From an uncultured Flavobacterium sp. (lineage in GTDB: Bacteria > Bacteroidota > Bacteroidia > Flavobacteriales > Flavobacteriaceae): a DNA stretch of 64,000 bases. The translations under genes were made by a program, and so were the position numbers. The stretch is taken from NCBI RefSeq assembly GCF_946478785.1, contig NZ_CAMLDD010000017.1, forward strand, positions 1 through 64,000. The letters run 5' to 3'. Of the stretch, positions 52,749 to 63,100 are shown one piece after another. Under the pieces are notes generated by a model. The model had not been told where the DNA came from, did not search any database, and was given only the letters and a program-made list of their open reading frames with translations. Positions within the stretch are counted from its first letter, which is position 1. Each line of letters opens with the position of its first letter.

Positions 52749-52778
52749 GTCCGAAACAGATTTATTTCGGGCTTTTCT
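52749..52778 (+). terminator. Terminator of the CvfB-like gene
   Basis: GTCCGAAA and TTTCGGGC form an 8-bp stem with one wobble and an 8-nt loop, followed by TTTTCTTA. It ends at the stop of the convergent acyltransferase gene. Confidence 0.7.
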
Positions 52779-53647
52779 TATTTTTTATGTTTCCATCTTT
52801 TATGAGTCCACAAATAATATTCCGGGGCTTCAAGAATTTGTTTTTCTACTTCTTTTAAATACATTTCCGTAATTTTAAAATCTTCAAAATCTTTAGGATT
52901 CTCGGCCAGGGAAACAAAAGTAGCTTCATAATAGCCTCTTTTTACTTTTTGAACTTTTACCAGAATTACGCTTAAGTCGTATTTTTTAGCGAGCATTTCA
53001 GCACCTGTGTGTACTGGTACTTCAATTCCCATAAATTCACTTGAATGAAAAATGCGGTCTAATTTTGGGGATTGATCACTTGCCAATCCATATAAGCTCA
53101 ATATGCCATCACGCTGGTTTTGCGCCATTGTTGGAATCGCTTTTTTGGTTTCAATTAGTTCGGTATTGTATTTTGAACGAATTTTTCGGATTAATTTATC
53201 AAAATAGGGATTGGCAAGCTTTTTATAGACAGCTACCCCCTGAAAACCAATTTTGGGGTTAATGGTCAAAAGCCATTCATAACTGGCATAATGAGAAGCC
53301 ACGAGAATAACGCTTTTTCCTTTTTTTGCAAAGTCCAATATCAAATCGATATTGGTTACCTGAAATCTTTTTTCCATTTCCTCAGGAGAAATGCTCATTG
53401 TTTTGATCATTTCCAAAAACATGTCACACATATGCTGATAAAACTTCTTTTCGATTTTTTTTCTTTCAGCATTGCTTAAATGAGGTAAAGTTAACGCCAA
53501 ATTGGTACGAACCACTTCTTTACGATAACCAATAATATAATATACTAAAAAATATACACAATCTGAAAACCAATAAAATATTCTAAAAGGAAGTATTGAA
53601 ATTAGCCAAAGTATGGGGTAGGCTAAAATATAAACAAGAAACTGCAT
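52778..53647 (-). CDS. LpxL/HtrB-like lipid A acyltransferase
   Basis: 289 residues. An N-terminal membrane anchor (VYILAYPILWLISILPFRIF) precedes the acyltransferase domain with HYASYE near 117-122 as the HX4E motif, and SDQSPK near 185 in the later conserved region. Late acyltransferases of this family add secondary acyl chains to lipid A at the inner membrane. The flavobacterial enzyme's donor and position are unknown. It diverges from the rhomboid gene. Confidence 0.88.
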   Translation of the reverse strand: MQFLVYILAYPILWLISILPFRIFYWFSDCVYFLVYYIIGYRKEVVRTNLALTLPHLSNAERKKIEKKFYQHMCDMFLEMIKTMSISPEEMEKRFQVTNIDLILDFAKKGKSVILVASHYASYEWLLTINPKIGFQGVAVYKKLANPYFDKLIRKIRSKYNTELIETKKAIPTMAQNQRDGILSLYGLASDQSPKLDRIFHSSEFMGIEVPVHTGAEMLAKKYDLSVILVKVQKVKRGYYEATFVSLAENPKDFEDFKITEMYLKEVEKQILEAPEYYLWTHKRWKHKK

Positions 53648-53759
53648 CTATTTTTTTTTACAAATATAAAGTAAAAATGAATAACGCCATATATTTTGGT
53701 CAGTTTGAAAGTTTACTGTGAGATTGACTATATTTACAATTCAAATAAAATAGAAGTTT

Positions 53760-54398
53760 ATGAATACCATTTTGATAGGAATTATTATTGCGAATGTTTT
53801 AATTAGTTATAAAGGCTTTAACGATCTTGCTTTTTTTAGAAAATATGAATTCCATGTAGGAAGCATTCGTTCGGGGGAACAAATCAGAATGTTGTCATCT
53901 GGTTTTTTGCATGTTGATATGATGCATTTAATATTTAATATGCTGACGCTTTGGTTTTTTGCGCCGGTGGTTTTAAATTGGTTAGGCACTTTTTCTTTTG
54001 TTTTAGTTTATTTTGGAAGCTTGCTGTTTGGAAGTTTATTAACTATGGTTTTCCATAAAAATGACTATAGTTATAGAGCTGTAGGGGCTTCGGGAGCAGT
54101 AACGGGAGTTTTATATTCGGCAATTTTATTGCAGCCTGATATGATGTTGGGAATCTTTTTTGTAATTCCAATTCCGGCTTATCTTTTCGGAATCCTATAT
54201 TTATTGTATTCTATTTATGGTATGAAATCCAAAAATGATAATATTGGTCATACGGCACATTTTGGAGGTGCTGTAGGAGGTTATCTGATTACCCTGATAA
54301 AAGAACCCTCATTGATGATGGATCATAGTTTAATGACAATCTTACTCGCCATTCCTATTTTGATACTTTTTGTAATGGCAAAAATGAATAAATTATAA
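53760..54398 (+). CDS. Rhomboid family intramembrane serine protease
   Basis: 212 residues, about six membrane helices. HVDMMHLIFNMLTLWFFAP near 59-77 carries the oxyanion-region His/Asn residues. The nucleophile Ser is in GASGAVTGVL near 116-119 and the catalytic His in HTAHFGGAVGGY near 166. All key residues are intact, so the protease should be active. Its substrates are unknown. The SIMPL gene follows in the same direction. Confidence 0.92.
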   Translation: MNTILIGIIIANVLISYKGFNDLAFFRKYEFHVGSIRSGEQIRMLSSGFLHVDMMHLIFNMLTLWFFAPVVLNWLGTFSFVLVYFGSLLFGSLLTMVFHKNDYSYRAVGASGAVTGVLYSAILLQPDMMLGIFFVIPIPAYLFGILYLLYSIYGMKSKNDNIGHTAHFGGAVGGYLITLIKEPSLMMDHSLMTILLAIPILILFVMAKMNKL

Positions 54399-54450
54399 TG
54401 CTGGCACAACTTTTGAAATGCCAATTTCAAACAATTTAAATATAACAAAA

Positions 54451-55140
54451 ATGAAAAAACTAGTATTATTTTTAACAATCATGTTTATGACTATGTCTTA
54501 CGGCCAGGAAACCAAACAAATTCCACAAATCAATGTTAATGGAGAAGGGAAAGTAAAAATTGCCCCGGATCAGGTTTTAATTTCCGCTACAGTTGAAACG
54601 AAAGGAAATAATGCTAAAGATGTCAAGAAACAAAATGACGAAAAGATGGATGCGGTTTTAAAATTCATCAAAAAAATGAATATTCCAACTGCTGACTTCA
54701 GAACAAAACAAGTAGCATTGAATCCGCAATATGATTACGAAAAAAAGAAAACAAGTTACAATGCAGTTCAGACTGTAGAAATTCTATTAAAAGATTTATC
54801 AAAATATGATGAATTAATGGAAGGATTGGTTCAGCAGGGAATTAACCGTATTGATAAAGTTTCTTTTGAATCGTCTAAGTTAGCCCAATATCAATCAGAG
54901 GCTAGAAAAATTGCCATGAAAGATGCTAAGGCAAAAGCAGAAGATTATGTTTCTGTTTTAGGGCAAAAAGTAGGGAAGGCATTTGTTATCTCTGATAACT
55001 CTCAAATCTATCATCCACAGCCAATGTATGCTGCTATGAGAATGAAAGAGTCTGCTGATACCACAGCTTCTAATGAAACTATGGCAATCGGAGAAATTGA
55101 AATAACTGCAAATGTAAGTGTGAGTTTTATTTTAGATTAA
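54451..55140 (+). CDS. SIMPL domain exported protein
   Basis: 229 residues from the ATG at 54451, which starts a normal signal peptide (LVLFLTIMFMTMSYGQ); an ATG at 54418 would add an unlikely polar extension. INVNGEGKVKIAPDQVLISA near 28-47 and AQYQSEARKIAMKDAKAKAE near 147 are typical of SIMPL (DUF541) proteins. Periplasmic members affect oxidative stress tolerance in some bacteria; the molecular activity is unclear. Ends before a terminator. Confidence 0.9.
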   Translation: MKKLVLFLTIMFMTMSYGQETKQIPQINVNGEGKVKIAPDQVLISATVETKGNNAKDVKKQNDEKMDAVLKFIKKMNIPTADFRTKQVALNPQYDYEKKKTSYNAVQTVEILLKDLSKYDELMEGLVQQGINRIDKVSFESSKLAQYQSEARKIAMKDAKAKAEDYVSVLGQKVGKAFVISDNSQIYHPQPMYAAMRMKESADTTASNETMAIGEIEITANVSVSFILD

Positions 55141-55159
55141 GAGTGTAAAATTTCAATAA

Positions 55160-55206
55160 AAATAAAGCCGAGATTTCAAATTTGAAGTTTCGGCTTTATT
55201 TATTTT
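55160..55206 (+). terminator. Terminator of the SIMPL gene
   Basis: AATAAAGCCGA pairs with TCGGCTTTATT, with a second inner pairing TTCAAATTTGAA. A T-rich stretch follows. Confidence 0.85.
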
Positions 55207-55504
55207 AAGGATATATTCAGTTTATGATTTAGTTTTTTAAAGTAAATTACTTATATAGTTGTTAGATTTAAAATATATATATGTTGTAAAAAGTATATCA
55301 TATTAATCTATATCTTTAAGATTGTAAATTTCACCTCTTAAAACCAATAAAAATAGAATAATATTTAGTAAATATTTGATTGGAAATCAAAATAGCAAAT
55401 GTTAATAAATTATAATCAAATGGGATGTTAATTGATTTTTTTGAATTAGTAATTTGTTTATTTTTATCTTTTAATAGAGCATTGGTATTTAAATAAATGA
55501 TAAA
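55207..55504. other. AT-rich spacer
   Basis: About 300 nt of very AT-rich sequence between the SIMPL terminator and the small gene at 55505. Open frames on the minus strand here look like composition effects. I see no repeats or exact promoter match. Confidence 0.5.
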
Positions 55505-55753
55505 ATGGAAAAGTCTGTAAAACTGCAGGTTCGTAAAGATTTGAATAAACACCAGCAGCAAAATGTAATCAAATTGAAAGGGAGCCTGATTTCTCGTGGA
55601 TACACTGAAATAATCCACATTGCTGATCAGGACGATGATTTTCATATAAACTTTTTTGAAACTTCCATAGACACCAAAAATGAAGTCCAGGAATTTATAA
55701 ATGCGTTTATAACTAAAGAAAATTTAGAAGATACAATAAAACTTTTCAAGTAA
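55505..55753 (+). CDS. Small protein of unknown function, 82 residues
   Basis: A soluble 82-residue protein with an alternating pattern typical of a small alpha/beta domain: KLKGSLISRGYTEIIHIADQ, DDDFHINFFETSID, VQEFINAFITKENLEDTIKL. It begins MEKSVKLQVRKDLNKHQQQN. I do not recognise the family. The regular pattern, lack of low-complexity sequence and a terminator directly after the gene argue that it is real. It stands alone between two terminators. Confidence 0.7.
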   Translation: MEKSVKLQVRKDLNKHQQQNVIKLKGSLISRGYTEIIHIADQDDDFHINFFETSIDTKNEVQEFINAFITKENLEDTIKLFK

Positions 55754-55770
55754 AAGTAATTTTCTAAAAC

Positions 55771-55808
55771 AAAAAAACTCTGTAATATTTAAATTACAGA
55801 GTTTTTTT
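55771..55808. terminator. Bidirectional terminator
   Basis: ACTCTGTAAT and ATTACAGAGT form a perfect 10-bp stem with a 6-nt loop and A and T runs on the two sides. It serves the small gene on plus and DUF417 on minus. Confidence 0.9.
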
Positions 55809-55819
55809 GTGCTGATTAG

Positions 55820-56392
55820 TTACAAAGATTGACTGTTTCTTTTCAGATAAAGCGATGCAGATTCACTCATTGTTATTAAAGATCCACCAAGTATAACAAT
55901 ATCTTTAAGGACTAACCTGCCTCGGCCTGATAGATAGGGAAATCCAAAATGATGATCTGTTAAATGTGGAACCCAGCTCTCTGGTGTTGTAATTAAAAAT
56001 GAAAGTGTTCCGATGGTCAGTACAAACACAAGAATACTTCCAATCATGCTCACAAGTGGTGCCCAATGGTGAATTGCTACCATAAAGGCTATGCCAATTA
56101 ATAGAATGCCGAGACCATTTGCAAAGCTGTAAGTGTTATTATTAATGTTCCATTGATGATTTTTAGCTATTAATTCCCCTTCTTTGTTAGTGTAGTTTTT
56201 GTATTCTTCGGGAGTCTCATAGAAAAAAGACATGAAGGGACTGTTTGCTACAAAGGGTACAATTCCATCAGCTTCGTAGGTGAAAAATTTGAGTCCTCCA
56301 ATCCATAGAAAAACAATTACGATACCAGCACGGATTGCTTTTTTGCCTAATATATCCAGATTTGCGATTCTTTTTAAAATAATACTTTTCAT
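55820..56392 (-). CDS. DUF417 (YkgB/RclC-like) membrane protein
   Basis: 190 residues from the ATG at 56392; an ATG nine codons upstream is also possible. About four membrane helices: AIRAGIVIVFLWIGGLKF, FANGLGILLIGIAFMVAI, MIGSILVFVLTIGTLSFLIT and a C-terminal one after GRGRLVLKDIVILGGSL. The ADGIVPFVANSPFMSF segment near 45-60 is the family hallmark. E. coli RclC of this family is linked to reactive chlorine stress. The AraC gene just upstream on the same strand is the likely regulator. Confidence 0.88.
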   Translation of the reverse strand: MKSIILKRIANLDILGKKAIRAGIVIVFLWIGGLKFFTYEADGIVPFVANSPFMSFFYETPEEYKNYTNKEGELIAKNHQWNINNNTYSFANGLGILLIGIAFMVAIHHWAPLVSMIGSILVFVLTIGTLSFLITTPESWVPHLTDHHFGFPYLSGRGRLVLKDIVILGGSLITMSESASLYLKRNSQSL

Positions 56393-56460
56393 TGTTGTTT
56401 TTTTATAGTTACAATGCAAAGCTAGTATGATAAGATTACTGAAAGAATGGACAAAAAATG

Positions 56461-57312
56461 TTATTTCTTAGACAAATCTGCAACAATGGATATGCCGGTT
56501 GTTTTTCTGAAAGTCTGAGGGGAAATTTTTGTCATTTTTTTAAACACACGGCTGAAATAATATTCGTCTTTAAATTTTAAAGCAAATGCAATTTCCTTAA
56601 TGCTTAACCGGGTAAGATGAAGATGTTTTTTTGCTTCGAGAATTAACCTCTCCTGAATCATTTGAGTAGGGGTTTTATTAAAGCGATTATTACATTGCTT
56701 TGTTAAATTATTTGGAGTAATTGCCAATAAATATGCATAATCGCTGGGTTTATGAAGCGTCAGGAAATTTTCTTCCAACAGGTTTTTAAATTGATCCATT
56801 TTTTCATCTTTTTTTAATTCCAGACGCTCTGTACTGTTCATTTTTATACTGCTGGATTTAGCAAGGAAGAGTTGCAAAAATGCCCTTAATACAATTTCTG
56901 AAGGCTCTTTCTGCCGCAGTTCATCAATAAGATTGTTCACTATCTGAATATAGAACAGATGCTGGTCATCCGTTAATTTTATTGATGGTTTCAGGTAAAT
57001 ATTATTAAACAGCAATCCGTTACAGGCAACTTCATTCCTGTGAAATTCAATACAATAAAAATCGCCATGAAATTGTAATGTTGTGCAGGATAATTTTTTT
57101 GTTTCTTTAAAATAAATGCATTGCTGGGGTGTAGAAAAAAGTATTACAGGTGCCTTAAAAGGAAAATAGGCGAAGTCGGCATGATAAACACCTTCTCCTT
57201 CTTCTATAAATAAGACAGTATATTCACTAAATTGTACAGGATTCTCTAATAGATTATTTCCAGATTCTAATCCGAGTAATAATGTCCCATTGTCTGAATA
57301 AATCCTGTTCAT
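56461..57312 (-). CDS. AraC family transcriptional regulator
   Basis: 283 residues. The N-terminal two thirds are a cupin-like sensor (LFIEEGEGVYHADFAYFPFK, LSCTTLQFHGDFYCIEF). The C-terminal 100 residues hold the double helix-turn-helix: YAYLLAITPNNLTKQCNNRF and LSIKEIAFALKFKDEYYFSR, then KKMTKISPQTFRK. It lies 68 nt upstream of the DUF417 gene in the same direction. The pairing recalls rclR with rclC, but the ligand or oxidant sensed cannot be inferred; Cys residues occur in the sensor part. Confidence 0.9.
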   Translation of the reverse strand: MNRIYSDNGTLLLGLESGNNLLENPVQFSEYTVLFIEEGEGVYHADFAYFPFKAPVILFSTPQQCIYFKETKKLSCTTLQFHGDFYCIEFHRNEVACNGLLFNNIYLKPSIKLTDDQHLFYIQIVNNLIDELRQKEPSEIVLRAFLQLFLAKSSSIKMNSTERLELKKDEKMDQFKNLLEENFLTLHKPSDYAYLLAITPNNLTKQCNNRFNKTPTQMIQERLILEAKKHLHLTRLSIKEIAFALKFKDEYYFSRVFKKMTKISPQTFRKTTGISIVADLSKK

Positions 57313-57510
57313 GCATGTAAGTTTAGATAGGATTACAAATATAATTATATAATCAGGCGACAGCTTTAAGTATTAATTTATTTCTGATTTTTAGTAATTT
57401 TAGTATATTCAGAAGTTGTGATATTGAAGGCTGTGCAATGTTTACTTAGGATTTAAGGATATTAGAAAAGATGCTTTTGGAATGGAAAATTTAATATAAG
57501 TTTCTAAGAT

Positions 57511-57550
57511 AAAAAGACTGCGTTATCAATTCTGATAACGCAGTCTTATA
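57511..57550 (-). terminator. Terminator of the GH31 gene
   Basis: AAGACTGCGTTATCA and TGATAACGCAGTCTT form a 15-bp perfect stem with a 4-nt loop, 18 nt beyond the minus-strand GH31 stop. A run of A precedes it on plus. Confidence 0.9.
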
Positions 57551-57567
57551 GTTTAATTTAGATATTT

Positions 57568-60009
57568 TTAGAATTTTACTTCTGTTTTTTTACCGCTGTA
57601 ATTTACATTCTTTTTTGAGCCATTAGGCAAAATAATGGTAAAATTTCTGTTAGAAAGCATTCCGTTATATTGCCCTTTTCTATTAGAAATGGTCAATTTA
57701 TTCAATTTATCGTTCCATATAAATTCAATTTCAGTAAAAGCACCTTTTTCATAATTATAATTATCGAACTCATCTTCATAAAGCACGAAAGATCCATCTG
57801 CGCCCGGGTAAATTTTCATTTCAAGATTTTCCCATTTTTTTTCATCAGCGTATTGCACCTGAGGCCCAAATGGAATAATTGCTCCTGCTTTTATATAAAG
57901 GGGTATCATGTCAATGGTTGTTTTTCTTGAAATCTGCTGGCCTCCGTTTACTTTTTCATTTGTCCAGTAATCATACCACGCAGAACCCTCAGGCAGATAT
58001 ACTTCTCGTGACTTTTCTGCCGTAAAATCTATATTGTCTTTTTTTGCATTTTCCTTATTGATTTCCTTGTTCCATCCGCTTTCCTCATTCACTTTTACGA
58101 TTTTTTCCGGAGTATAATGTGCCTCTACAACCGGTGCTACAAGAATTGATTTTCCAAACATATATTCATCCTTGATATCCCATACTTTTTTATCATTGAC
58201 GAAATCCATAAACAAAGCTCGCATAAAACTTGACTGCCTGTTGGTAACATCCCATGATGTAGAATAAATGTAAGGTAGTAATGAATAGCGAAGATTGATG
58301 AATTTAGCTATAGCATCATAAATTGGCTCTCCTTTTTTGCCAAAATGGTAAATTTCTCTTGGAACATCCGTACCATGAGAACGCATCATAGCGTTGAATG
58401 TACCAAATTGAATCCACCGAACATATAACTCCTGATATAGCGGGTTTTTTGAGCCTGATCCATAATCCGGGGAGGTATTGTAAGCACCAGCAAAAAAACC
58501 ACCTATGTCCGAATTCCAATGCGGAATTCCTGTCAATGTAAAATTTAAACCAGCCGGTATTTGATTACGAAGTGTTTCCCAGCTTGATCCTGTATCGCCA
58601 GACCATGTATTGGCACCATAACGCTGCTGACCTGCAAAAGCGGATCGGGTAAGGATAAAGACACGTTTGTCTGATGTGGTTTGACGCTGATGGTCATATA
58701 CACCGCCAACAGTCATCAACGGATATGCGTTTCTTACTTTTCTGAATGATCCCAAATAGGTTTTTGTATCATAGTCACCTGGTTTTATCTGAAGATGATC
58801 GGGTTCTGTTGAATCCATCCACCAGCCGTCAATTCCCGTAGCAAACAATCCTTTATTGGCATATTTCCAGTAAATGTCTCGTGCTTCAGGATTGTAGGCA
58901 TCGTAAACTCTCACTCCTGATGGATAATCTGCATTAGGAGGCCAGGTTTCTGATCCGGATTCAGGCCAGGTTGTAATATTGAACAGCATTCCTTTTTTGT
59001 CCATTTCCTTGTAGGGTTTGGTTTGTGGACCAAAAGAAGACCATATAGAAATAATAATATGGGCATTAAGTGCATGTACATCTTCTACCATTTTTTGTGG
59101 ATTAGAAAATTCCGGATTCAAAAACTCCATGGCATTCCACAAATAATTATTGCCCCAGTATTGCCAGTCCTGAATGATTCCATCAAGGGGGACGCCGAGT
59201 TCGCGATATTTTCGTACTACATTGACCGTTTCATTCTGGCTTTTGTAGCGTTCCCTGCTTTGCCAGAACCCATAAGTCCATAATGGAAACATTGGAGCTT
59301 TTCCCGTCAGTTCTCTCATTTTGCCTATTACGCCATCGGCATTGCCGCCAAACATGAAATAGTAATCTGCGCCATCGCCAACTATAGATTTAAATGAGGT
59401 CCCATTGGCATCATCCAGATATTCAGTCGGGGAATAATTATCCCAATAAAGTCCGTAGCCTTTTACCGATTGAAAAAAAGTTACAGCATCTTCTGAATTC
59501 CCTTGTTCCATATGGTATTTTTGATTTCTTTGGTTTAAGTCTCCTCTCTGATGCTGCCCTAAACCATAAATAGGTTCGTCTTTGTCCAGACTAAATGCCT
59601 GATAAACACTATAGGTATTTTGGCCTGAATCATCAAAAGGTTCAAATTTTATTCCGTCAGGTTTTTCTTTAAGCAAAATCTTTTGTGATGCGTCTGCAAA
59701 TGTTACGTTACCTGAAACGGAATTGAGTGAAACATTTAATTGATCAGATTTTAAAATGATATTGTTGTCATTTTTACTGACACTAAAAGCAGTTTTCGCT
59801 GGTTTTAAAATTACGGACAGACTTTCTTTCGAAAAGGATTTGCCTTCTGGGTATTTGATAACCCTTACTATTGACGGACTATAAAATTGTATTTCAACAG
59901 TATTGCCGTTAATAACAGTTTTAATTCCCTGATTTGTTTTTTGGAAATTTTGCCCATAACTGATTTTACAAATACAGAGAGCAAGTAATAATGAATAAAT
60001 AATTTTCAT
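57568..60009 (-). CDS. GH31 family glycoside hydrolase (alpha-xylosidase/glucosidase type)
   Basis: 813 residues with a signal peptide (YSLLLALCICKISYGQ). The N-terminal beta-sandwich (PIYGLGQHQRGDLNQRNQ near 145) precedes the barrel. The catalytic nucleophile Asp is in GIDGWWMDSTEPDH near 400 and the acid/base Asp in NTWSGDTGSSW near 470. A C-terminal DUF5110-like part (KIYPGADGSFVLYEDEFDNY) follows. The WMDSTEP form is common in alpha-xylosidases, so xyloglucan or related glycans are possible. The HTCS regulator gene upstream on the same strand suggests control by it. Confidence 0.92.
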   Translation of the reverse strand: MKIIYSLLLALCICKISYGQNFQKTNQGIKTVINGNTVEIQFYSPSIVRVIKYPEGKSFSKESLSVILKPAKTAFSVSKNDNNIILKSDQLNVSLNSVSGNVTFADASQKILLKEKPDGIKFEPFDDSGQNTYSVYQAFSLDKDEPIYGLGQHQRGDLNQRNQKYHMEQGNSEDAVTFFQSVKGYGLYWDNYSPTEYLDDANGTSFKSIVGDGADYYFMFGGNADGVIGKMRELTGKAPMFPLWTYGFWQSRERYKSQNETVNVVRKYRELGVPLDGIIQDWQYWGNNYLWNAMEFLNPEFSNPQKMVEDVHALNAHIIISIWSSFGPQTKPYKEMDKKGMLFNITTWPESGSETWPPNADYPSGVRVYDAYNPEARDIYWKYANKGLFATGIDGWWMDSTEPDHLQIKPGDYDTKTYLGSFRKVRNAYPLMTVGGVYDHQRQTTSDKRVFILTRSAFAGQQRYGANTWSGDTGSSWETLRNQIPAGLNFTLTGIPHWNSDIGGFFAGAYNTSPDYGSGSKNPLYQELYVRWIQFGTFNAMMRSHGTDVPREIYHFGKKGEPIYDAIAKFINLRYSLLPYIYSTSWDVTNRQSSFMRALFMDFVNDKKVWDIKDEYMFGKSILVAPVVEAHYTPEKIVKVNEESGWNKEINKENAKKDNIDFTAEKSREVYLPEGSAWYDYWTNEKVNGGQQISRKTTIDMIPLYIKAGAIIPFGPQVQYADEKKWENLEMKIYPGADGSFVLYEDEFDNYNYEKGAFTEIEFIWNDKLNKLTISNRKGQYNGMLSNRNFTIILPNGSKKNVNYSGKKTEVKF

Positions 60010-60189
60010 TTCTATTAATTTATTAGATAGTGATTAGTAGAATAAAATTACTTTATGAGCTTTTAAATGACTTTAAATGATGTTGAAACTAGTATAACTC
60101 TCGTTGATTTTTATTTTAAAATCTGAATTTGTTACTTTTTAAGAAAGATATAATAGGAGGGAAGAACACCTATTTTTTGTTTACCTGTT

Positions 60190-63100
60190 TTAAGTACCCG
60201 ATGCATTTTGATTCCTGCTTTGACCAGGTGTTTTGCCAAAGGCTTCATGAAAGCATTTGGTAAAATAAGAAATACTGTTAAATCCTGTCTGTTCTGAAAC
60301 ATCTGCAATGGTCAGTTTCTTGTCTAATAATAGTTCGGCTGCTTTTTTAAGACGGATTGTACGAATGAAATTGGTTGGAGAATGATCCGTAAGGGCAATA
60401 AGTTTTCTATACAGACCAGTTCGGTCCATATTCATGTCTTCACTAAATTTCTCCACAGTATAATCAGGATTTGATAAATTATTTTCTATGTACTGATACG
60501 CACGTGCAAGAAATGCTTTGTCAAGGTCATTTACGGTAAGCGAATCGATATTTAATTCCTTATCATTTATAAATGCCTGTCTTCGGGCGGCGGTTATCTC
60601 CAAAAGCTTATTGATGCGTAGCAATAGCAGTTTAATATCAAAGGGTTTTACAAGATAGGCATCTGCTCCGGCATCATATCCTTCAAAACGCGCCTGATCA
60701 GAAGCTCTTCCGGTAAGCATGATAATTGGGATATGGCTCGTATCAATAGTATTCCTTAAGGATTGACATAATTGCGAGCCGTCCATTTCAGGCATCATGA
60801 AATCTGTAATTATTAAATCGAAGCTGTTTTGTTTTGTTTTCTCTAGTCCTTCCAAACCGTTTTTTGCAGTCATGACATTATAAGAATCTTTGAGTTCATC
60901 AAATAAATAGTTTCTAAAAACGCTGTGATCTTCAACTATGAGAATATTTTTTTTGGATTTTTCTTCACGTAATTCAAAAACAGTATCTGATTCCTTTTTT
61001 TCAACAGATAATACAACCTTGAAAGCAGTACCCTGATTCAAAATGCTTTTGACACTAACTGATCCTCCATGCATTTCGGCATAATATTTAACCATAAATA
61101 AACCTATTCCGCTTCCTTTGGCCAGTCCATTTTGATTGCTGGCCTGATAAAACCGATCAAAAATAGTATCAATTTCTGATGCTGGTATGCCCACACCTGA
61201 ATCTTCGACTAAAATTGTAAGTGTCTTTGCTTCTTTATCAATTGTGGCAGAAATTTTGACTATCCCTCCAACATCAGTAAATTTGATAGCATTGGAAAGT
61301 AAATTAATGAGTATACGGGTTATTTTTTGTCTGTCTATATATAAATCTGTACTCTGTTCGTCAATGCTGCAGGATAATAAAATTCCTTTTTCAGATGCTA
61401 ATGGCTCATAGGCATCAAAAATTTCGATAAGAAAGGAAAGATTGTCAAAAAAATGAGCTTGCAGGACTTCATCTCCGTTATCAATTTTTTTAAAATCCAG
61501 GAGCTGGTTGACCGTATCCAACAAAAGGTCACTATTGGAACTTATACGGATAAGGTCATTTTTAATTTTTTGGTCTTCTACTTTTGAAATTAGGGATTTT
61601 AACGGTGTGATGATAAGGGTGAGCGGTGTTCGCAATTCGTGGCTCATATTGGTGATAAAATCTGATTTTGCTTTTTCAACAGCATAATCCTGTCTTTTTT
61701 TATGCATTGCAGCATTACGTTTAGCCATCGTTTTTAAAAACACACCTAAAGCCAACAGTGATATTATAAAATAAAGAAACTGGGCTGCAGGTGTTTTCCA
61801 GACAGGAGGTGTTATGATAACCAAGAGCTTCTTTTTGCTGCCCTGCCAATTTACTCCATCTGAACTTGCCTGGACCTCAAAAACATATCTGCCTGGTGCA
61901 ATATTGGTATATGAAGCTTCTCCAATCGCTGACTTAGGATTTTCTATGCGCCAATCTTCATCTATTTCATGCAGTTTATATTTATAGAAAGTCTGTTCAG
62001 GATTACTGTAGTGGAGTCCGGAGAAACTGATGCTGAAAAAATTCTGATTATATTTCAGTTCCAAAGTATCTGTTGTAGGCATGGATTTTTTCAGGACGAT
62101 ATTCCCGTTATAATCTTTTCCTGGTAATACATTTTTCCCAAATAACTTTAAATTCAATAGTATGGGATTAAGAGCAGCTTGATGACCATTTTTATCTGAA
62201 TCTGGCAGATTATTCATGCCATCTATACCGCCCATAAAAAGTCCTGACTTTGCAGAAATAAATGCAGCACGTTCTGTAAAAGGATATTCTAAAATTCCGG
62301 TATTCTTATCATGATTGATGATTCGAAAAGTAAGTTTATTTAATGAGCGCTTTTTTATAATATGACTTACACCTCTTGAAGTAGTAATCCAGAATGAGTG
62401 ATCTTTATCCTGAACAATTGCCTTAATACTGTTATTAACCAAGTCTTTATCAGTATTCAATAAATATGATTTTTCGTTTTTAGTATCCCATACGGTAAGA
62501 CCATTGTAAGTGCCTATCCATAAATCCTGATCAGAATCAGCAAATACACAGGTGTATTTATGGTTTTTTTGACTGAACATTGGGAGTTTATTTTGATTTT
62601 CTCTCCCGGGTATAGTAACCTTAGTTCCGGTTAGATTCATCAAAAAAGGGCCTTTGTATGAAATACCGATCAATTGATTATTCCACTGTGTTATTTGCAG
62701 CACGTTTGGTAACGAAGTTATTAATGGAATCAGACCAAATGAATTCAGAGATTTATTCCATTTTGAGATTCCATCGGCTGTACAAATGAGCAAGTCACCA
62801 TTGGTGGTCTCAAAGACATAATTAGTAGCTATTGCAGTGCAATTTTTTATAATGTTATTTTTGTCCAGTACATATAATCCCTTAGAAGTAGAGATCCATA
62901 TGAGTCCGGCAGAGTCCTTAAAAAGAGAGTTGCAATATAGATTTGGAAGTATGGTTTTGAAAGTTTTAGAAAAATGAAGAGGAAGATCTGCTTCAAATAA
63001 GGCATTATTGGTGCCAATAAGTAATTTCCCTTCTTTGGTTTCTTCAAAGCAATTAACCTGTAATTCGTTTTTATCCTGAAGTTTAAAATATTTTTTTTGA

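Noticed and set aside
55331..55645. Minus-strand open frame of 104 codons upstream of and overlapping the 82-residue gene
   Set aside because: Rich in Ile, Phe, Asn and Lys as expected from AT-rich non-coding sequence; the plus-strand gene has a better pattern and a terminator.
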